Shown: positions 1-5,744 of the stretch, one piece after another
How the letters are laid out: each line of letters starts with the position of its first letter
Numbering within the stretch: position 1 is the first letter of the stretch
Assembly (NCBI GenBank): GCA_012033095.1
Contig: JAAUPO010000074.1
Location: forward strand, 1-8,063
Direction: 5' to 3'
Length of the DNA: 8,063 nucleotides
Source of the DNA: Synechococcaceae cyanobacterium RL_1_2
Lineage (GTDB): Bacteria; Cyanobacteriota; Cyanobacteriia; Cyanobacteriales; JAAUPO01
Notes under the pieces: generated by a model
What the model was told of the DNA's origin: nothing
The model's input: only the letters and a program-made list of their open reading frames with translations
The model's database searches: none
Made by a program: the position numbers and the translations under genes

Positions 1-821
1 AATTACGGTCAAATTATCTTTGTTTCCCCGGGCCTATCCCCCCCCATCAATTATGGCCATTGCTCCGTTTGATGGAGGTAATGGCTAAGGTTTTGACTAA
101 CGCGATCGCTAATTTAGCCCTGGAGCAAAAAATAGAGCAACACAATGAATTTTTAGCATTAACGATCCATGATATTCGTAACCCCCTAGGTAGCATGATG
201 TTATTTGCCAAAATGCTGAAAAAACAAGTGTATGGGGAGTTGAACGAGAAGCAACATAACTACGTTCACCGCATAATTGATGTGGGGCAATATTTATTGC
301 AATTAATTAATAATTTACTGGATTTATCGAAAGCTAATAGTTCCCAGATAACCCTAAATTTGGAAACGATCACCCCCGAAAAGTTAGGGGCCCAAATCGT
401 TGATTTGTTTGCGGAACAGGCTCGCGATCGCGGTTTACAACTACACTTCCTCAGCGATCCCCATTGTCCCTGTTTTCAAGGAGATGCTACCCACATCAAA
501 CAAATTTTGATTAATCTCCTGGCCAATGCCATCAAGTTTACCGTACAAGGTTCGGTGACCCTGCGGCTATATACCCAATCCCCCTGGATTTATTTTGCGA
601 TCGAAGATACCGGCATTGGCATCAAACCTGAAGATCAACAAAAGCTCTTCCATCCCTTTACCCAAATCCAACATGACCTCGACAATATCCCTAAGGGTAC
701 GGGGTTAGGTTTAGCGGTTTCCCTGTCCTTAGCTAAACTCCATGGGGGAAATATTACGGTGCGATCGCAGGCCGGCCAAGGAAGCACCTTTATTTTAAGC
801 TTGCCCAAAAATACCCCATAG
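1..821 (+). CDS. Sensor histidine kinase, C-terminal part (5' end outside window)
   Basis: The reading frame is open from position 3 to the TAG at 819-821, so the gene starts upstream and only its C-terminal kinase core is seen. Numbering from the TTG at 60, a helix-rich linker (1-30) leads into a HisKA domain with the H-box at 35-43 (TIHDIRNPL, phospho-acceptor His37, nt 168-170). The HATPase domain follows: N-box around 151-161 (NLLANAIKF), G1 box DTGIGI at 183-188, F-box LFHPF at 197-201 and G2 box GTGLGLAVS at 213-221. All catalytic motifs are intact. The protein should autophosphorylate on His37 and pass the phosphate to a response regulator; no regulator is encoded in the window and the signal is unknown. 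The stretch before the H-box resembles the end of a sensory domain of GAF or PocR kind, but this is only an impression. The TTG at 60 is unlikely to be the true start because the frame continues through it. Confidence 0.93.
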   Translation, partial: LRSNYLCFPGPIPPHQLWPLLRLMEVMAKVLTNAIANLALEQKIEQHNEFLALTIHDIRNPLGSMMLFAKMLKKQVYGELNEKQHNYVHRIIDVGQYLLQLINNLLDLSKANSSQITLNLETITPEKLGAQIVDLFAEQARDRGLQLHFLSDPHCPCFQGDATHIKQILINLLANAIKFTVQGSVTLRLYTQSPWIYFAIEDTGIGIKPEDQQKLFHPFTQIQHDLDNIPKGTGLGLAVSLSLAKLHGGNITVRSQAGQGSTFILSLPKNTP

Positions 822-837
822 GGGCATCTGCAATTAA

Positions 838-846
838 TGTTAAAAT
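838..846 (+). promoter_or_regulatory. Possible extended -10 promoter for sodN
   Basis: The sequence TGTTAAAAT fits an extended -10 element (TGn followed by TAAAAT, five of six bases of TATAAT). It lies 34 bases before the sodN ATG, giving a short predicted leader. No convincing -35 box or Shine-Dalgarno sequence is visible. This is a motif match only. Confidence 0.3.
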
Positions 847-880
847 CAAGCAAACTGACCTTTACAAACGAATTGTCCTC

Positions 881-1359
881 ATGCAGCCTTTAAAAACAAT
901 TGCTACTAAGCTCAAAACTGCGTTTCCTGCTCCCGTAGCCCATGCTCATTGTGATGGTCCCTGCGGTGTATATGATCCTTCCTCTGCTAGGGTCGCCGCC
1001 GAAGCAGTGCTTTCCATGACTAAAAAAATTCTAGCTCTGGAAGTTCCTGCTGGTGATGCCGCAGCGATGGCAGCTTACGAAAATACCATTTCCCGCTACA
1101 TCAAAATCAAAGAAGAGCAAGCCCACCTAGCGAAAGAAGAATTGCTTGTCCTTTGGGACTGATTATTTCAAACCAGTTCACCTAGAGCAGTGCCCTGATT
1201 TAACATACTAAATTCTGGAATGCCGCTAAACTTTGCTCTGCTTGTAAAGTGGAAGTTAGCGTCCAACATGCTAATGAATTAATGGATGCCATCAAAGAAA
1301 TTCATGATATTTTCTGGGCTTCCAAAAACCGTCCAGTTGAGTGGTTTACTGCTAGCTAG
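881..1359 (+). pseudogene. sodN: Nickel superoxide dismutase, two +1 frameshifts
   Basis: Ni-SOD converts superoxide to O2 and H2O2 using nickel held by an N-terminal hook. The ATG at 881 opens a 22-residue leader ending AHA, followed by the mature start HCDGPCGVYDP. This carries all hook ligands (His1, Cys2, Cys6; also Tyr9). The first frame ends at TGA 1160-1162 after 93 codons, but the rest of the protein is present in other frames. Removing one G from GGG 1155-1157 restores LWTDYFKP, and removing one A from AA 1202-1203 restores DLHTKFW. The frame then runs through KVEVSVQHANELMDAIKE to WFTAS and TAG at 1357-1359. The repaired protein is 158 residues, the usual length. The conserved helices survive past both breaks, so decay is recent or the insertions are sequence errors. 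Without repair, a product lacking the last two-fifths of the helical bundle would be made. The processing protease gene sodX lies 155 bases downstream. Confidence 0.9.
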
Positions 1360-1378
1360 TTAATCATCTCCCTTAACT

Positions 1379-1423
1379 AGGGCTGGTTTGTTGTACAGAT
1401 AATCCTGATAAACGCCCAGCCCT
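1379..1423 (+). terminator. Hairpin downstream of sodN, possible terminator
   Basis: AGGGCTGG (1379-1386) and CCAGCCCT (1416-1423) form a perfect 8-bp GC-rich stem. TTT/AAA pairing just inside could extend it past a small bulge. A weak T-run (CTTTTAG) follows a few bases later. The site is 20 bases after the sodN stop and before the AT-rich sodX leader, a position that suits a terminator or attenuating hairpin. The 29-base loop and the poor T-tract make this uncertain. Confidence 0.4.
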
Positions 1424-1436
1424 TGAATGCTTTTAG

Positions 1437-1452
1437 TTGAATTTAAGTTCAA
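1437..1452. promoter_or_regulatory. Near-perfect 16-bp palindrome upstream of sodX
   Basis: TTGAATTTAAGTTCAA is symmetrical except for one mismatched pair. It lies in a very AT-rich stretch (about 1430-1510) that must hold the sodX promoter. Possible -10 sequences in this stretch are TATACA at 1469-1474 and GATAAT at 1499-1504. The palindrome has the size and position of an operator, but AT-rich DNA gives such sequences by chance and no regulator is implied. Confidence 0.25.
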
Positions 1453-1514
1453 TTAATTACATTTAACTTATACATTTAGCTTAATTTAATTCAATTTAGA
1501 TAATTTAAATTTTC

Positions 1515-1868
1515 ATGAGTCAGATCCAAAGCCCCACCTTATTTGATTTGGTGCTTTGGATTTTTCGTCGTAGGCATCGGTTTCAGATAGAGGGTTTATC
1601 GATGTTACCCACCTTAAAAGATGGGGATGAGGTGTTAATCGATCGCAGTGCTTACCAGCGATCGCAGCCCCAAATTAACGATCTTGTGATTCTTCGTCAC
1701 CCCCACCAACCCAATTTTTACTTGATTAAACGGATTACGGCCATTGAGTCCCAAGGCCAAACCTGCTTTGTTGAAGGGGATAACCGCGAAGCTAGCACCG
1801 ACAGTAATCATTTTGGTTGGATTTCCCAGGGTTTACTGGTGGGGAAGGTTACTAGTTTATTTTTATAG
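1515..1868 (+). CDS. sodX: Nickel-type superoxide dismutase maturation protease (S26 family)
   Basis: This 117-residue protein is a short member of the signal peptidase I (S26) family. In Ni-SOD clusters such proteins remove the dismutase leader to expose the nickel-binding His1. The catalytic serine is Ser29 in EGLSMLPTL (26-34) and the general-base lysine is Lys72 in YLIKRI (69-74). The last family box, GDNREASTDSNHFGWI, lies at about 88-103. There is no clear N-terminal membrane anchor, only a short hydrophobic patch (about 9-17), consistent with action on a cytoplasmic precursor. Length is normal for the SodX group and the gene is intact. The ATG at 1515 is the first start and matches the family N-terminus; no Shine-Dalgarno sequence is visible. 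Its neighbour sodN (881-1359) supplies the expected substrate with cleavage predicted between AHA and HCDG, so this gene staying intact beside a broken sodN is notable. Confidence 0.92.
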   Translation: MSQIQSPTLFDLVLWIFRRRHRFQIEGLSMLPTLKDGDEVLIDRSAYQRSQPQINDLVILRHPHQPNFYLIKRITAIESQGQTCFVEGDNREASTDSNHFGWISQGLLVGKVTSLFL

Positions 1869-1966
1869 CCGTAGCCCATCTGATCCCAACCGATTAATCA
1901 CGGTAATACCAAATCCACCTCGTAGGAGAAGAAAATTGTTGAAGCCATTAGATGCTGTTTATAAAT

Positions 1967-2348
1967 AGGACTTACGCACAAGCCCCCTAAATCCCCCAAA
2001 TTGGTTGACTTTGAATGATTTTTCAGAAATTTCTCCCCCAAATTGGGGGCAGGGAGGCTTTATCAACCAGCTCTTAATATCAGTAACCCTTGAGATGAAG
2101 ATTATAATCTTTTTAAATAATTAGGGGAAACAAATAGATCTGAAAACATTCCATTGAGAGAAACAGCCACCCCATACTAAATTAAATTGACTATATTTTC
2201 CCATATCAAACAAGACGGTTTTGGGATAAAAACCCAACTACATAGGCTTTTTCCCCCTTAAAAATGTCCTGATATTTATGGCTATAGCTATAGCGGGTCA
2301 CTGCCATTGATCCCGATAAGCACAAGGATTATTCTTGTGATAAGTCCT
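1967..2348. mobile_element. MITE-like element with imperfect terminal inverted repeats
   Basis: The left end AGGACTTACGCACAAG (1967-1982) is matched on the opposite strand by AGGACTTATCACAAG (complement of 2334-2348). That is 14 identities over 16 columns with one mismatch and one gap. The 382-bp interior has no coding frame. A further copy of the left end, in direct orientation, occurs at 7953-7968 (AGGACTTACACCCAAG). These properties fit a small non-autonomous transposable element or a dispersed repeat family. No clear target-site duplication is seen, so the exact boundaries are uncertain. It sits between two convergent genes, where insertion would do little harm. Confidence 0.5.
1980..2060. 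repeat. C/G-rich imperfect inverted repeat inside the MITE-like element
   Basis: The left arm starting AAGCCCCCTAAATCCCCC (1980-2004) is partly complementary to the right arm ending GGGGGCAGGGAGGCTT (2035-2060). The right arm alone holds CCCCCAAATTGGGGG (2035-2049), a perfect palindrome around one central base. The RNA or single-stranded DNA could form a strong hairpin. Similar C-rich intergenic repeats are, as I recall, common in cyanobacterial genomes. Confidence 0.55.
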
Positions 2349-2392
2349 GATTACCCCATTAATTAATTTATTAATTTGGCTAGGGCTAAGGG

Positions 2393-3211
2393 CTACAGTG
2401 GGGCAATGAGTTCCTTCGTCTTGGTTTTGAGGTAGTTTAACCATGGTTCCATCGCCATCTGTTTCCGGGCTGATAATTCCAGAATTGATGCGGTGGGAAC
2501 AACTTTTTTGATGTTAGCGATCGCGGTATTCCGATCAAATTCCACCGCTTCGGCTAGATCCATTTTGGTAAGTATAACCACATCCGCAGATTTAAACATG
2601 GTGGGATATTTGAGGGGCTTATCTTCCCCCTCCGTGACCGACAGTAATACTATCCTTAAATCCTCCCCCAGATCGTAGGCCGCGGGACAAACCAGATTGC
2701 CTACGTTTTCAATAATTAATAAATCCAATTGCTTCAGGGGTAAGCGATCGGCTGCTTTTTTAACCATATCCGCTTCTAAATGACAGACGGTACCGGTGCT
2801 GATCTGATGTACCGGGGCCCCCGTACTGAGTAAGCGTTGAGCATCATTGTCCGTGGCCAAATCCCCGACCACTACTCCCGCCTGCAGGCTACCTTTGAGT
2901 TCATTGATCGTGTGTTGAATCAGGGTGGTTTTACCGGAACCAGGACTAGATAGGACATTGATTACTAATAGACCAAGCTCGCGAAAATATTGCCGATTAT
3001 GGTCAGCGAGATGATTGTTCTTAGCTAGGATCGCTTGGCCCACAGAAATTTCGTGGGAGTGATGGAGATGATCATGGCTATGGCCATGGTGAAAAGGGTC
3101 ATCGTGATGATCATGGCCATGGTGATCGTGATCGTGATGGGCCCCATGATTTTGATGATCTTGTTCAGTTTTAGCAGTGGCAACAGCACTACATCCACAA
3201 TCAATACACAT
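2393..3211 (-). CDS. hypB: Hydrogenase nickel incorporation GTPase HypB
   Basis: HypB is a SIMIBI-class GTPase that, with HypA, loads nickel into the [NiFe] hydrogenase large subunit in the cytoplasm. Three metal-handling parts are visible in the 272 residues. The N-terminus MCIDCGC is the CxxCGC high-affinity nickel motif. Residues 19-53 are a His-rich tract with 18 histidines, of the kind used for nickel storage. The G domain has its own site: Cys143-His144 and Cys175, with the family spacing of 32 residues. GTPase motifs are the P-loop SSPGSGKT (88-95), the ENVGN segment (169-173) and TKMD (215-218) for guanine recognition. The gene is intact and full length for the His-rich type. Its ATG is 4 bases past the hypA stop, with GGAGG (complement of 3224-3228) inside the end of hypA as a likely ribosome site, so the two genes are probably cotranscribed. 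Confidence 0.96.
   Translation of the reverse strand: MCIDCGCSAVATAKTEQDHQNHGAHHDHDHHGHDHHDDPFHHGHSHDHLHHSHEISVGQAILAKNNHLADHNRQYFRELGLLVINVLSSPGSGKTTLIQHTINELKGSLQAGVVVGDLATDNDAQRLLSTGAPVHQISTGTVCHLEADMVKKAADRLPLKQLDLLIIENVGNLVCPAAYDLGEDLRIVLLSVTEGEDKPLKYPTMFKSADVVILTKMDLAEAVEFDRNTAIANIKKVVPTASILELSARKQMAMEPWLNYLKTKTKELIAPL
3053..3157. repeat. Low-complexity His-codon tract in hypB
   Basis: The segment coding for HypB residues 19-53 is built of imperfect ATG/GTG-rich repeats on the + strand (ATCATGGCCATGG and ATGATCATGGCC type units), reading as His and Asp codons on the - strand. Such DNA is prone to slippage, so the histidine number probably varies between strains. The + strand reading of this tract gives a spurious Met/Val/Ile-rich frame. 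Confidence 0.7.
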
Positions 3212-3215
3212 GGTG

Positions 3216-3559
3216 TTAAGCTACCTCCAATGATGTCAGTTCAATTTCTTTTCCTGTCAAAACTTGGCCCCGAAAACTATGGCAGTGGGGACATTCATAA
3301 ATAGCCGGATCTTCTGGGGTGAACTCTCGGCCACAATCGGAACATTGACAATGGATCGGAATTCGTTGAATTTCTAGGGTAGAACCTGCGGCGATCGTGT
3401 CAGCAGTAACCACATCAAAGGCAAACCTAAGGGCTTCCGGTACCACTCCAGAAACTTCCCCAACCTTCATTTTAAATTAATGATTTTGTGGGCTTGGCGT
3501 TGTTGGGCTAGACCGATCGCGATCGCGATGGTTTCTTCCATTAAACTAACTTCATGCAT
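3216..3559 (-). CDS. hypA: Hydrogenase nickel chaperone HypA, in two frames (-1 shift at about 3470-3474)
   Basis: HypA delivers nickel with HypB to [NiFe] hydrogenase. The family start MHEVSL begins at ATG 3559 and carries the nickel ligand His2. This frame stops at a TGA (complement of 3467-3469) after 30 codons. The remainder (84 residues from ATG 3470, beginning MKVGEVSGVVPEAL) is in the -1 frame. Joined, they give 114 residues with a normal zinc site: Cys73, Cys76, Cys90 and Cys93, exactly the positions used in E. coli HypA, with Gly34 also aligned. So one base is missing relative to a normal gene: 89 bases separate the two ATGs instead of 90. The junction is T TTA AAA followed by TGA, an in-phase slippery heptamer, and TGA overlaps the internal ATG as ATGA. 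Deletion, sequence error, programmed -1 shift or coupled two-piece translation are all possible. The 84-residue product alone would lack the nickel-binding MHE end. hypB follows after 4 bases. Confidence 0.88.
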
Positions 3560-3568
3560 AGGGGGAAT

Positions 3569-3584
3569 TCAGCCAAAAAGCTGA
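3569..3584 (-). promoter_or_regulatory. Small hairpin in the hypA leader
   Basis: TCAGC (3569-3573) and GCTGA (3580-3584) form a 5-bp stem with a 6-base loop. It ends about 9 bases before the hypA start at 3559, where a ribosome site would lie, and no Shine-Dalgarno sequence is visible. It might affect translation start, but the stem is short. Confidence 0.2.
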
Positions 3585-3611
3585 GTGCAGACTTATGGAG
3601 TCGTCCTGTCC

Positions 3612-3640
3612 CCCATTATGATCCCAAATAAATTAATGGG
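3612..3640 (-). terminator. Inverted repeat after the vWA-domain gene
   Basis: CCCATTA (3612-3618) and TAATGGG (3634-3640) are perfect 7-bp arms with a 15-base loop, 7 bases beyond the stop codon of the vWA-domain gene on the - strand. Position suits a terminator separating it from hypA. No T-tract follows the stem on the - strand, so an intrinsic terminator is doubtful. A weak -10 like CATAAT (complement of 3615-3620) overlaps it and could belong to a hypA promoter. Confidence 0.25.
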
Positions 3641-3646
3641 TCTTAA

Positions 3647-4831
3647 TTATTTAGAATCATTTAAGGTAAATCCCTTGAGATCTAACTGCTCTGTGATGGT
3701 TTGAATCATCGCTGAATCTAGGGTTTCATCCCCACCTTGACTCTCTAAGCGTTTTTGTTCCGCAACGTAGGCTTCCCGTTGTTCCGCCAGTTGCTGAATT
3801 TTTGCTTGGATCTCTGCCCGTTCCGCTTGACGTTCGGTAATGTAGATTTCCCGTTCTTCTGGAGTCATGGTTTGCATCGGTGCGGGTAGGGCCGCTAGCT
3901 CAATTTCCTCGAGGCTTACTAGGTCATCCTCGATCGCATCTACTAAATCCCAGGTGGAATTAGTATAAAATTCAGAAGCTTTAGATGCTCCCCTCGTGAC
4001 AATATTCACCCCAGAATTAGCATCCGCAGATAATTGACGAGTCATGCCGACCATACCACTGTCCCCATAGGGAATATAGGTCGTATTAAGCTGTTCGTTT
4101 AAGAGGGTGATTTCCTCATCATAGGGAGAGGGGATAAAGGCAATTTGTTGATCTTGGTTAATTACCACATGATCCCCATTGCCTTTGGTGGAACCCATCG
4201 CCCACAGGTTACGTTCTTCGCTTTCCCCAGAACCGCAATAAATGGTATTCACTAAAATATCGTTGTTTACGGCCCGAGCGATCGCTTCTTGCCAGTCCAT
4301 CGAACCTTGGTTAAAGGGTTCATTGCCCGCAATAAAAATAGCTTTAACATCATCAGGATCAGAACTCCAATCTAGCTGTCTAGTGGCAGCATCAATAACC
4401 CATCCTGCATACTCTTGACCCCCATTCGTTTGAATCCCAAAGAGTTCCTCAGACACTAAATCTAAGTCTTCTGTGAAGCCGTTCAGCATTCTCAAATAAC
4501 CTTCCGAGGATGGTAAGGAATCGTTGCCATAGTGGTACAACGCAACTTCTAATTTCGGCACAACCCCATCTTTTCTCGCATCGGCTAGGGAGTTTACAAT
4601 TTCCCACAACTGCGATCGCGTCTGATCGATCAAACCGTCCATACTGTTACTTGAATCCAATAAAATCGCAATCTGAATTTTAGGTTGATCCGCACTGTCA
4701 TCCATTGCCCTTGCGCTGAATGCATTGCCACCCATGGGAGTCAAGGAATTTGGTTTAGATTCCACAATGTGGGGTAATGTCACTGTGCCCACTAAGGTGG
4801 CAGTCAATAATACTTTGACAAGATTTTTCAT
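3647..4831 (-). CDS. Exported von Willebrand factor A domain protein, function unknown
   Basis: This intact 394-residue protein starts with a signal-peptide-like segment (MKNLVKVLLTATLVGTVTLP), so it is probably exported or lipid-facing rather than cytoplasmic. A vWA domain spans about 51-230. The metal-ion-dependent adhesion site opens with D59-S-S-N-S63 (DxSxS) and a likely Thr135 in QTNGGQEYAG. The usual third acidic position lies in IFIAGNEPF (165-173), with Asn170-Glu171 in place of the common Asp-Gly. I recall this NEPF version from a widespread uncharacterised vWA family, so it need not be a defect. Residues about 323-365 are rich in Glu, Arg, Gln and Ala and look like a coiled coil. 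vWA domains usually bind protein partners through a metal ion; no partner can be named. It lies between the hydrogenase maturation genes hoxW and hypA on the same strand, but gaps of 361 and 87 bases argue against one tight operon. No Shine-Dalgarno sequence precedes the ATG. Confidence 0.88.
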   Translation of the reverse strand: MKNLVKVLLTATLVGTVTLPHIVESKPNSLTPMGGNAFSARAMDDSADQPKIQIAILLDSSNSMDGLIDQTRSQLWEIVNSLADARKDGVVPKLEVALYHYGNDSLPSSEGYLRMLNGFTEDLDLVSEELFGIQTNGGQEYAGWVIDAATRQLDWSSDPDDVKAIFIAGNEPFNQGSMDWQEAIARAVNNDILVNTIYCGSGESEERNLWAMGSTKGNGDHVVINQDQQIAFIPSPYDEEITLLNEQLNTTYIPYGDSGMVGMTRQLSADANSGVNIVTRGASKASEFYTNSTWDLVDAIEDDLVSLEEIELAALPAPMQTMTPEEREIYITERQAERAEIQAKIQQLAEQREAYVAEQKRLESQGGDETLDSAMIQTITEQLDLKGFTLNDSK

Positions 4832-5192
4832 GGCTAAATATGGCTAAATAGGAAAAACGTTAGATTGATTGAATTAAATTGCAATGGGAAGTCCGAGCGG
4901 GCAATGGAGGGCCTATGGTTAGGCAATAGGCTTATTCCATGAATTACATGATATTTTTCTGTCTTTTGAGATGGATCTAGATCTAAATAATTTGTTTATT
5001 TATTAATTTGTTTTGTCTGTTTTTGTCTGTTTCCTATAGATGCCATCCCGGTGGATCTAGTTCCCTGGCCCCCTATCTAGGGCATTATCAAATAATAATT
5101 TTAAGATTGACTATTCCTAAATTTATCTCTGTGCATGGGTTGTGGGAATTTAGAACCATAATTTTTAACCTTGATGCTGCACTAGTCATTAT
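4832..5192. other. Gene-free region between the vWA gene and hoxW
   Basis: These 361 AT-rich bases separate two - strand genes and have no convincing coding frame. Visible structure: a tandem ATGGCTAAAT pair directly at the vWA start (about 4830-4849); inverted repeat GCCTAT/ATAGGC (4911-4916, 4926-4931); palindrome GATCTAGATC near 4974-4983; a repeated TTTTGTCTG around 5011-5030; and a tight palindrome CCCTA-TC-TAGGG (5071-5082). Several CTAG tetranucleotides cluster here. The promoter of the vWA gene should lie in this region, but no clear -35/-10 pair was found. Confidence 0.5.
4911..4931. promoter_or_regulatory. Inverted repeat GCCTAT-N9-ATAGGC upstream of the vWA gene
   Basis: Perfect 6-bp arms with a 9-base spacer lie 80 bases before the vWA gene start. 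It could be an operator or a weak hairpin after hoxW. This is structure only, with no known binding protein. Confidence 0.2.
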
Positions 5193-5639
5193 CTAGTACT
5201 TCCTGATCAGGTTTAAACAAGATTCAATACTATTGGTCGTCACTTCGGAAAAAGTTTCCCCAAATTCAAAATTTACCCCAGGCATTAACACCCAATAACC
5301 TTGGGGTAAGTGGCCATACAGATAATCGCTTAAATATAATAATTGGGATGGTTCGAGGGTATGGCCTTTAGGGACTGTATTCTTAGGTTCTAATTTTTCT
5401 ATGGTGGGTTGGGTTTGGCTCCTATGCGCGATCGCGTCAATGAAAATCACCATCTTCACTTGACTTTCCGCGATCGTCTGGGCTAACTCCGGAGTTAACT
5501 GATGCACCGCTAACACTCTTAAATTACATACCCTAGAGCCAGAATAATCTTGTTGCAGCCGTTGAGCCACATAGGGGCCAATGCCATCATCCCCTCTTAA
5601 CGTATTCCCATAACCAATAACTAAAACTTCAGATTTCAC
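5193..5639 (-). CDS. hoxW: [NiFe] hydrogenase maturation endopeptidase, HoxW-like
   Basis: Enzymes of this M52 (HybD/HycI) family cut the C-terminal tail off the hydrogenase large subunit once nickel is in place, acting in the cytoplasm. The 148-residue protein has the family opening VIGYGNTLRGDDGIG (7-21). Candidate nickel-sensing ligands are Asp18, Asp68 (in VIFIDA) and His93 (in KGHTLEP), matching HybD Glu16, Asp62 and His93. The GYGNTLRGDD start and the HQLTPELA segment (46-53) resemble proteases of the bidirectional NAD(P)-linked hydrogenase (HoxW) more than uptake-type HupW; this subgroup call is from memory. The start is GTG 5639, with AGGA a few bases upstream as a possible ribosome site. 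The gene is intact. It is on the same strand as hypA/hypB, about 1.6 kb upstream of them. No hydrogenase subunit gene is in the window. Confidence 0.85.
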   Translation of the reverse strand: MKSEVLVIGYGNTLRGDDGIGPYVAQRLQQDYSGSRVCNLRVLAVHQLTPELAQTIAESQVKMVIFIDAIAHRSQTQPTIEKLEPKNTVPKGHTLEPSQLLYLSDYLYGHLPQGYWVLMPGVNFEFGETFSEVTTNSIESCLNLIRKY

Positions 5640-5653
5640 TGTTCCTAACTTGT

Positions 5654-5681
5654 TTGTAAGTTCTTAACGATCCACTATAAA
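5654..5681 (+). promoter_or_regulatory. Candidate promoter for the polysaccharide genes
   Basis: TTGTAA (5654-5659) and TATAAA (5676-5681) are separated by 16 bases and match the sigma-70 type -35 and -10 boxes in 4 and 5 of 6 positions. The predicted leader to ATG 5745 is about 55 bases. The opposite strand has TATAGT over the same -10 (complement of 5674-5679), which might serve hoxW. An inverted repeat AACTT-N6-AAGTT (5647-5662) overlaps the -35 box and could be an operator. Confidence 0.4.
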
Positions 5682-5744
5682 TTTGCCAATGTAACCTTAA
5701 GATACAACTATTTCCTCTATTCACTGCCCAGTTCTTAATTAACC

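Larger units (their letters stand above)
1869..2392. other. Gene-free convergent region between sodX and hypB
   Basis: No credible coding frame was found in these 524 bases between the ends of sodX (+) and hypB (-). Most of the space is a MITE-like element listed separately (about 1967-2348). Other small structures are TTGGG/CCCAA at 2221-2237 (loop of 7) and a tandem TATAGC pair near 2283-2294. Neither is followed by a T-tract on either strand, so I call no terminator. Confidence 0.6.

Noticed and set aside
1155..1204. Programmed frameshifting in sodN
   Set aside because: Both shifts are +1, at TGG GAC TGA and TTA ACA. Neither resembles a known +1 site such as CTT TGA, and two in a row would be needed.
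1744..1968. 74-codon + strand frame overlapping sodX
   Set aside because: It overlaps the GDN/DS/FG family box of sodX in another frame and its tail lies in non-coding sequence.
2221..2237. TTGGG/CCCAA hairpin as terminator of hypB
   Set aside because: The stem has only 5 bp, lies about 155 bases past the stop and has no T-tract on the - strand.
3035..3304. Met/Val/Ile-rich open frame on the + strand
   Set aside because: It is the antisense reading of the His-rich tract of hypB and the end of hypA; both - strand genes have clear family motifs.
5008..5196. 62-codon + strand frame between the vWA gene and hoxW
   Set aside because: No recognisable motif and no ribosome site; it runs over several small palindromes and ends at the hoxW stop.
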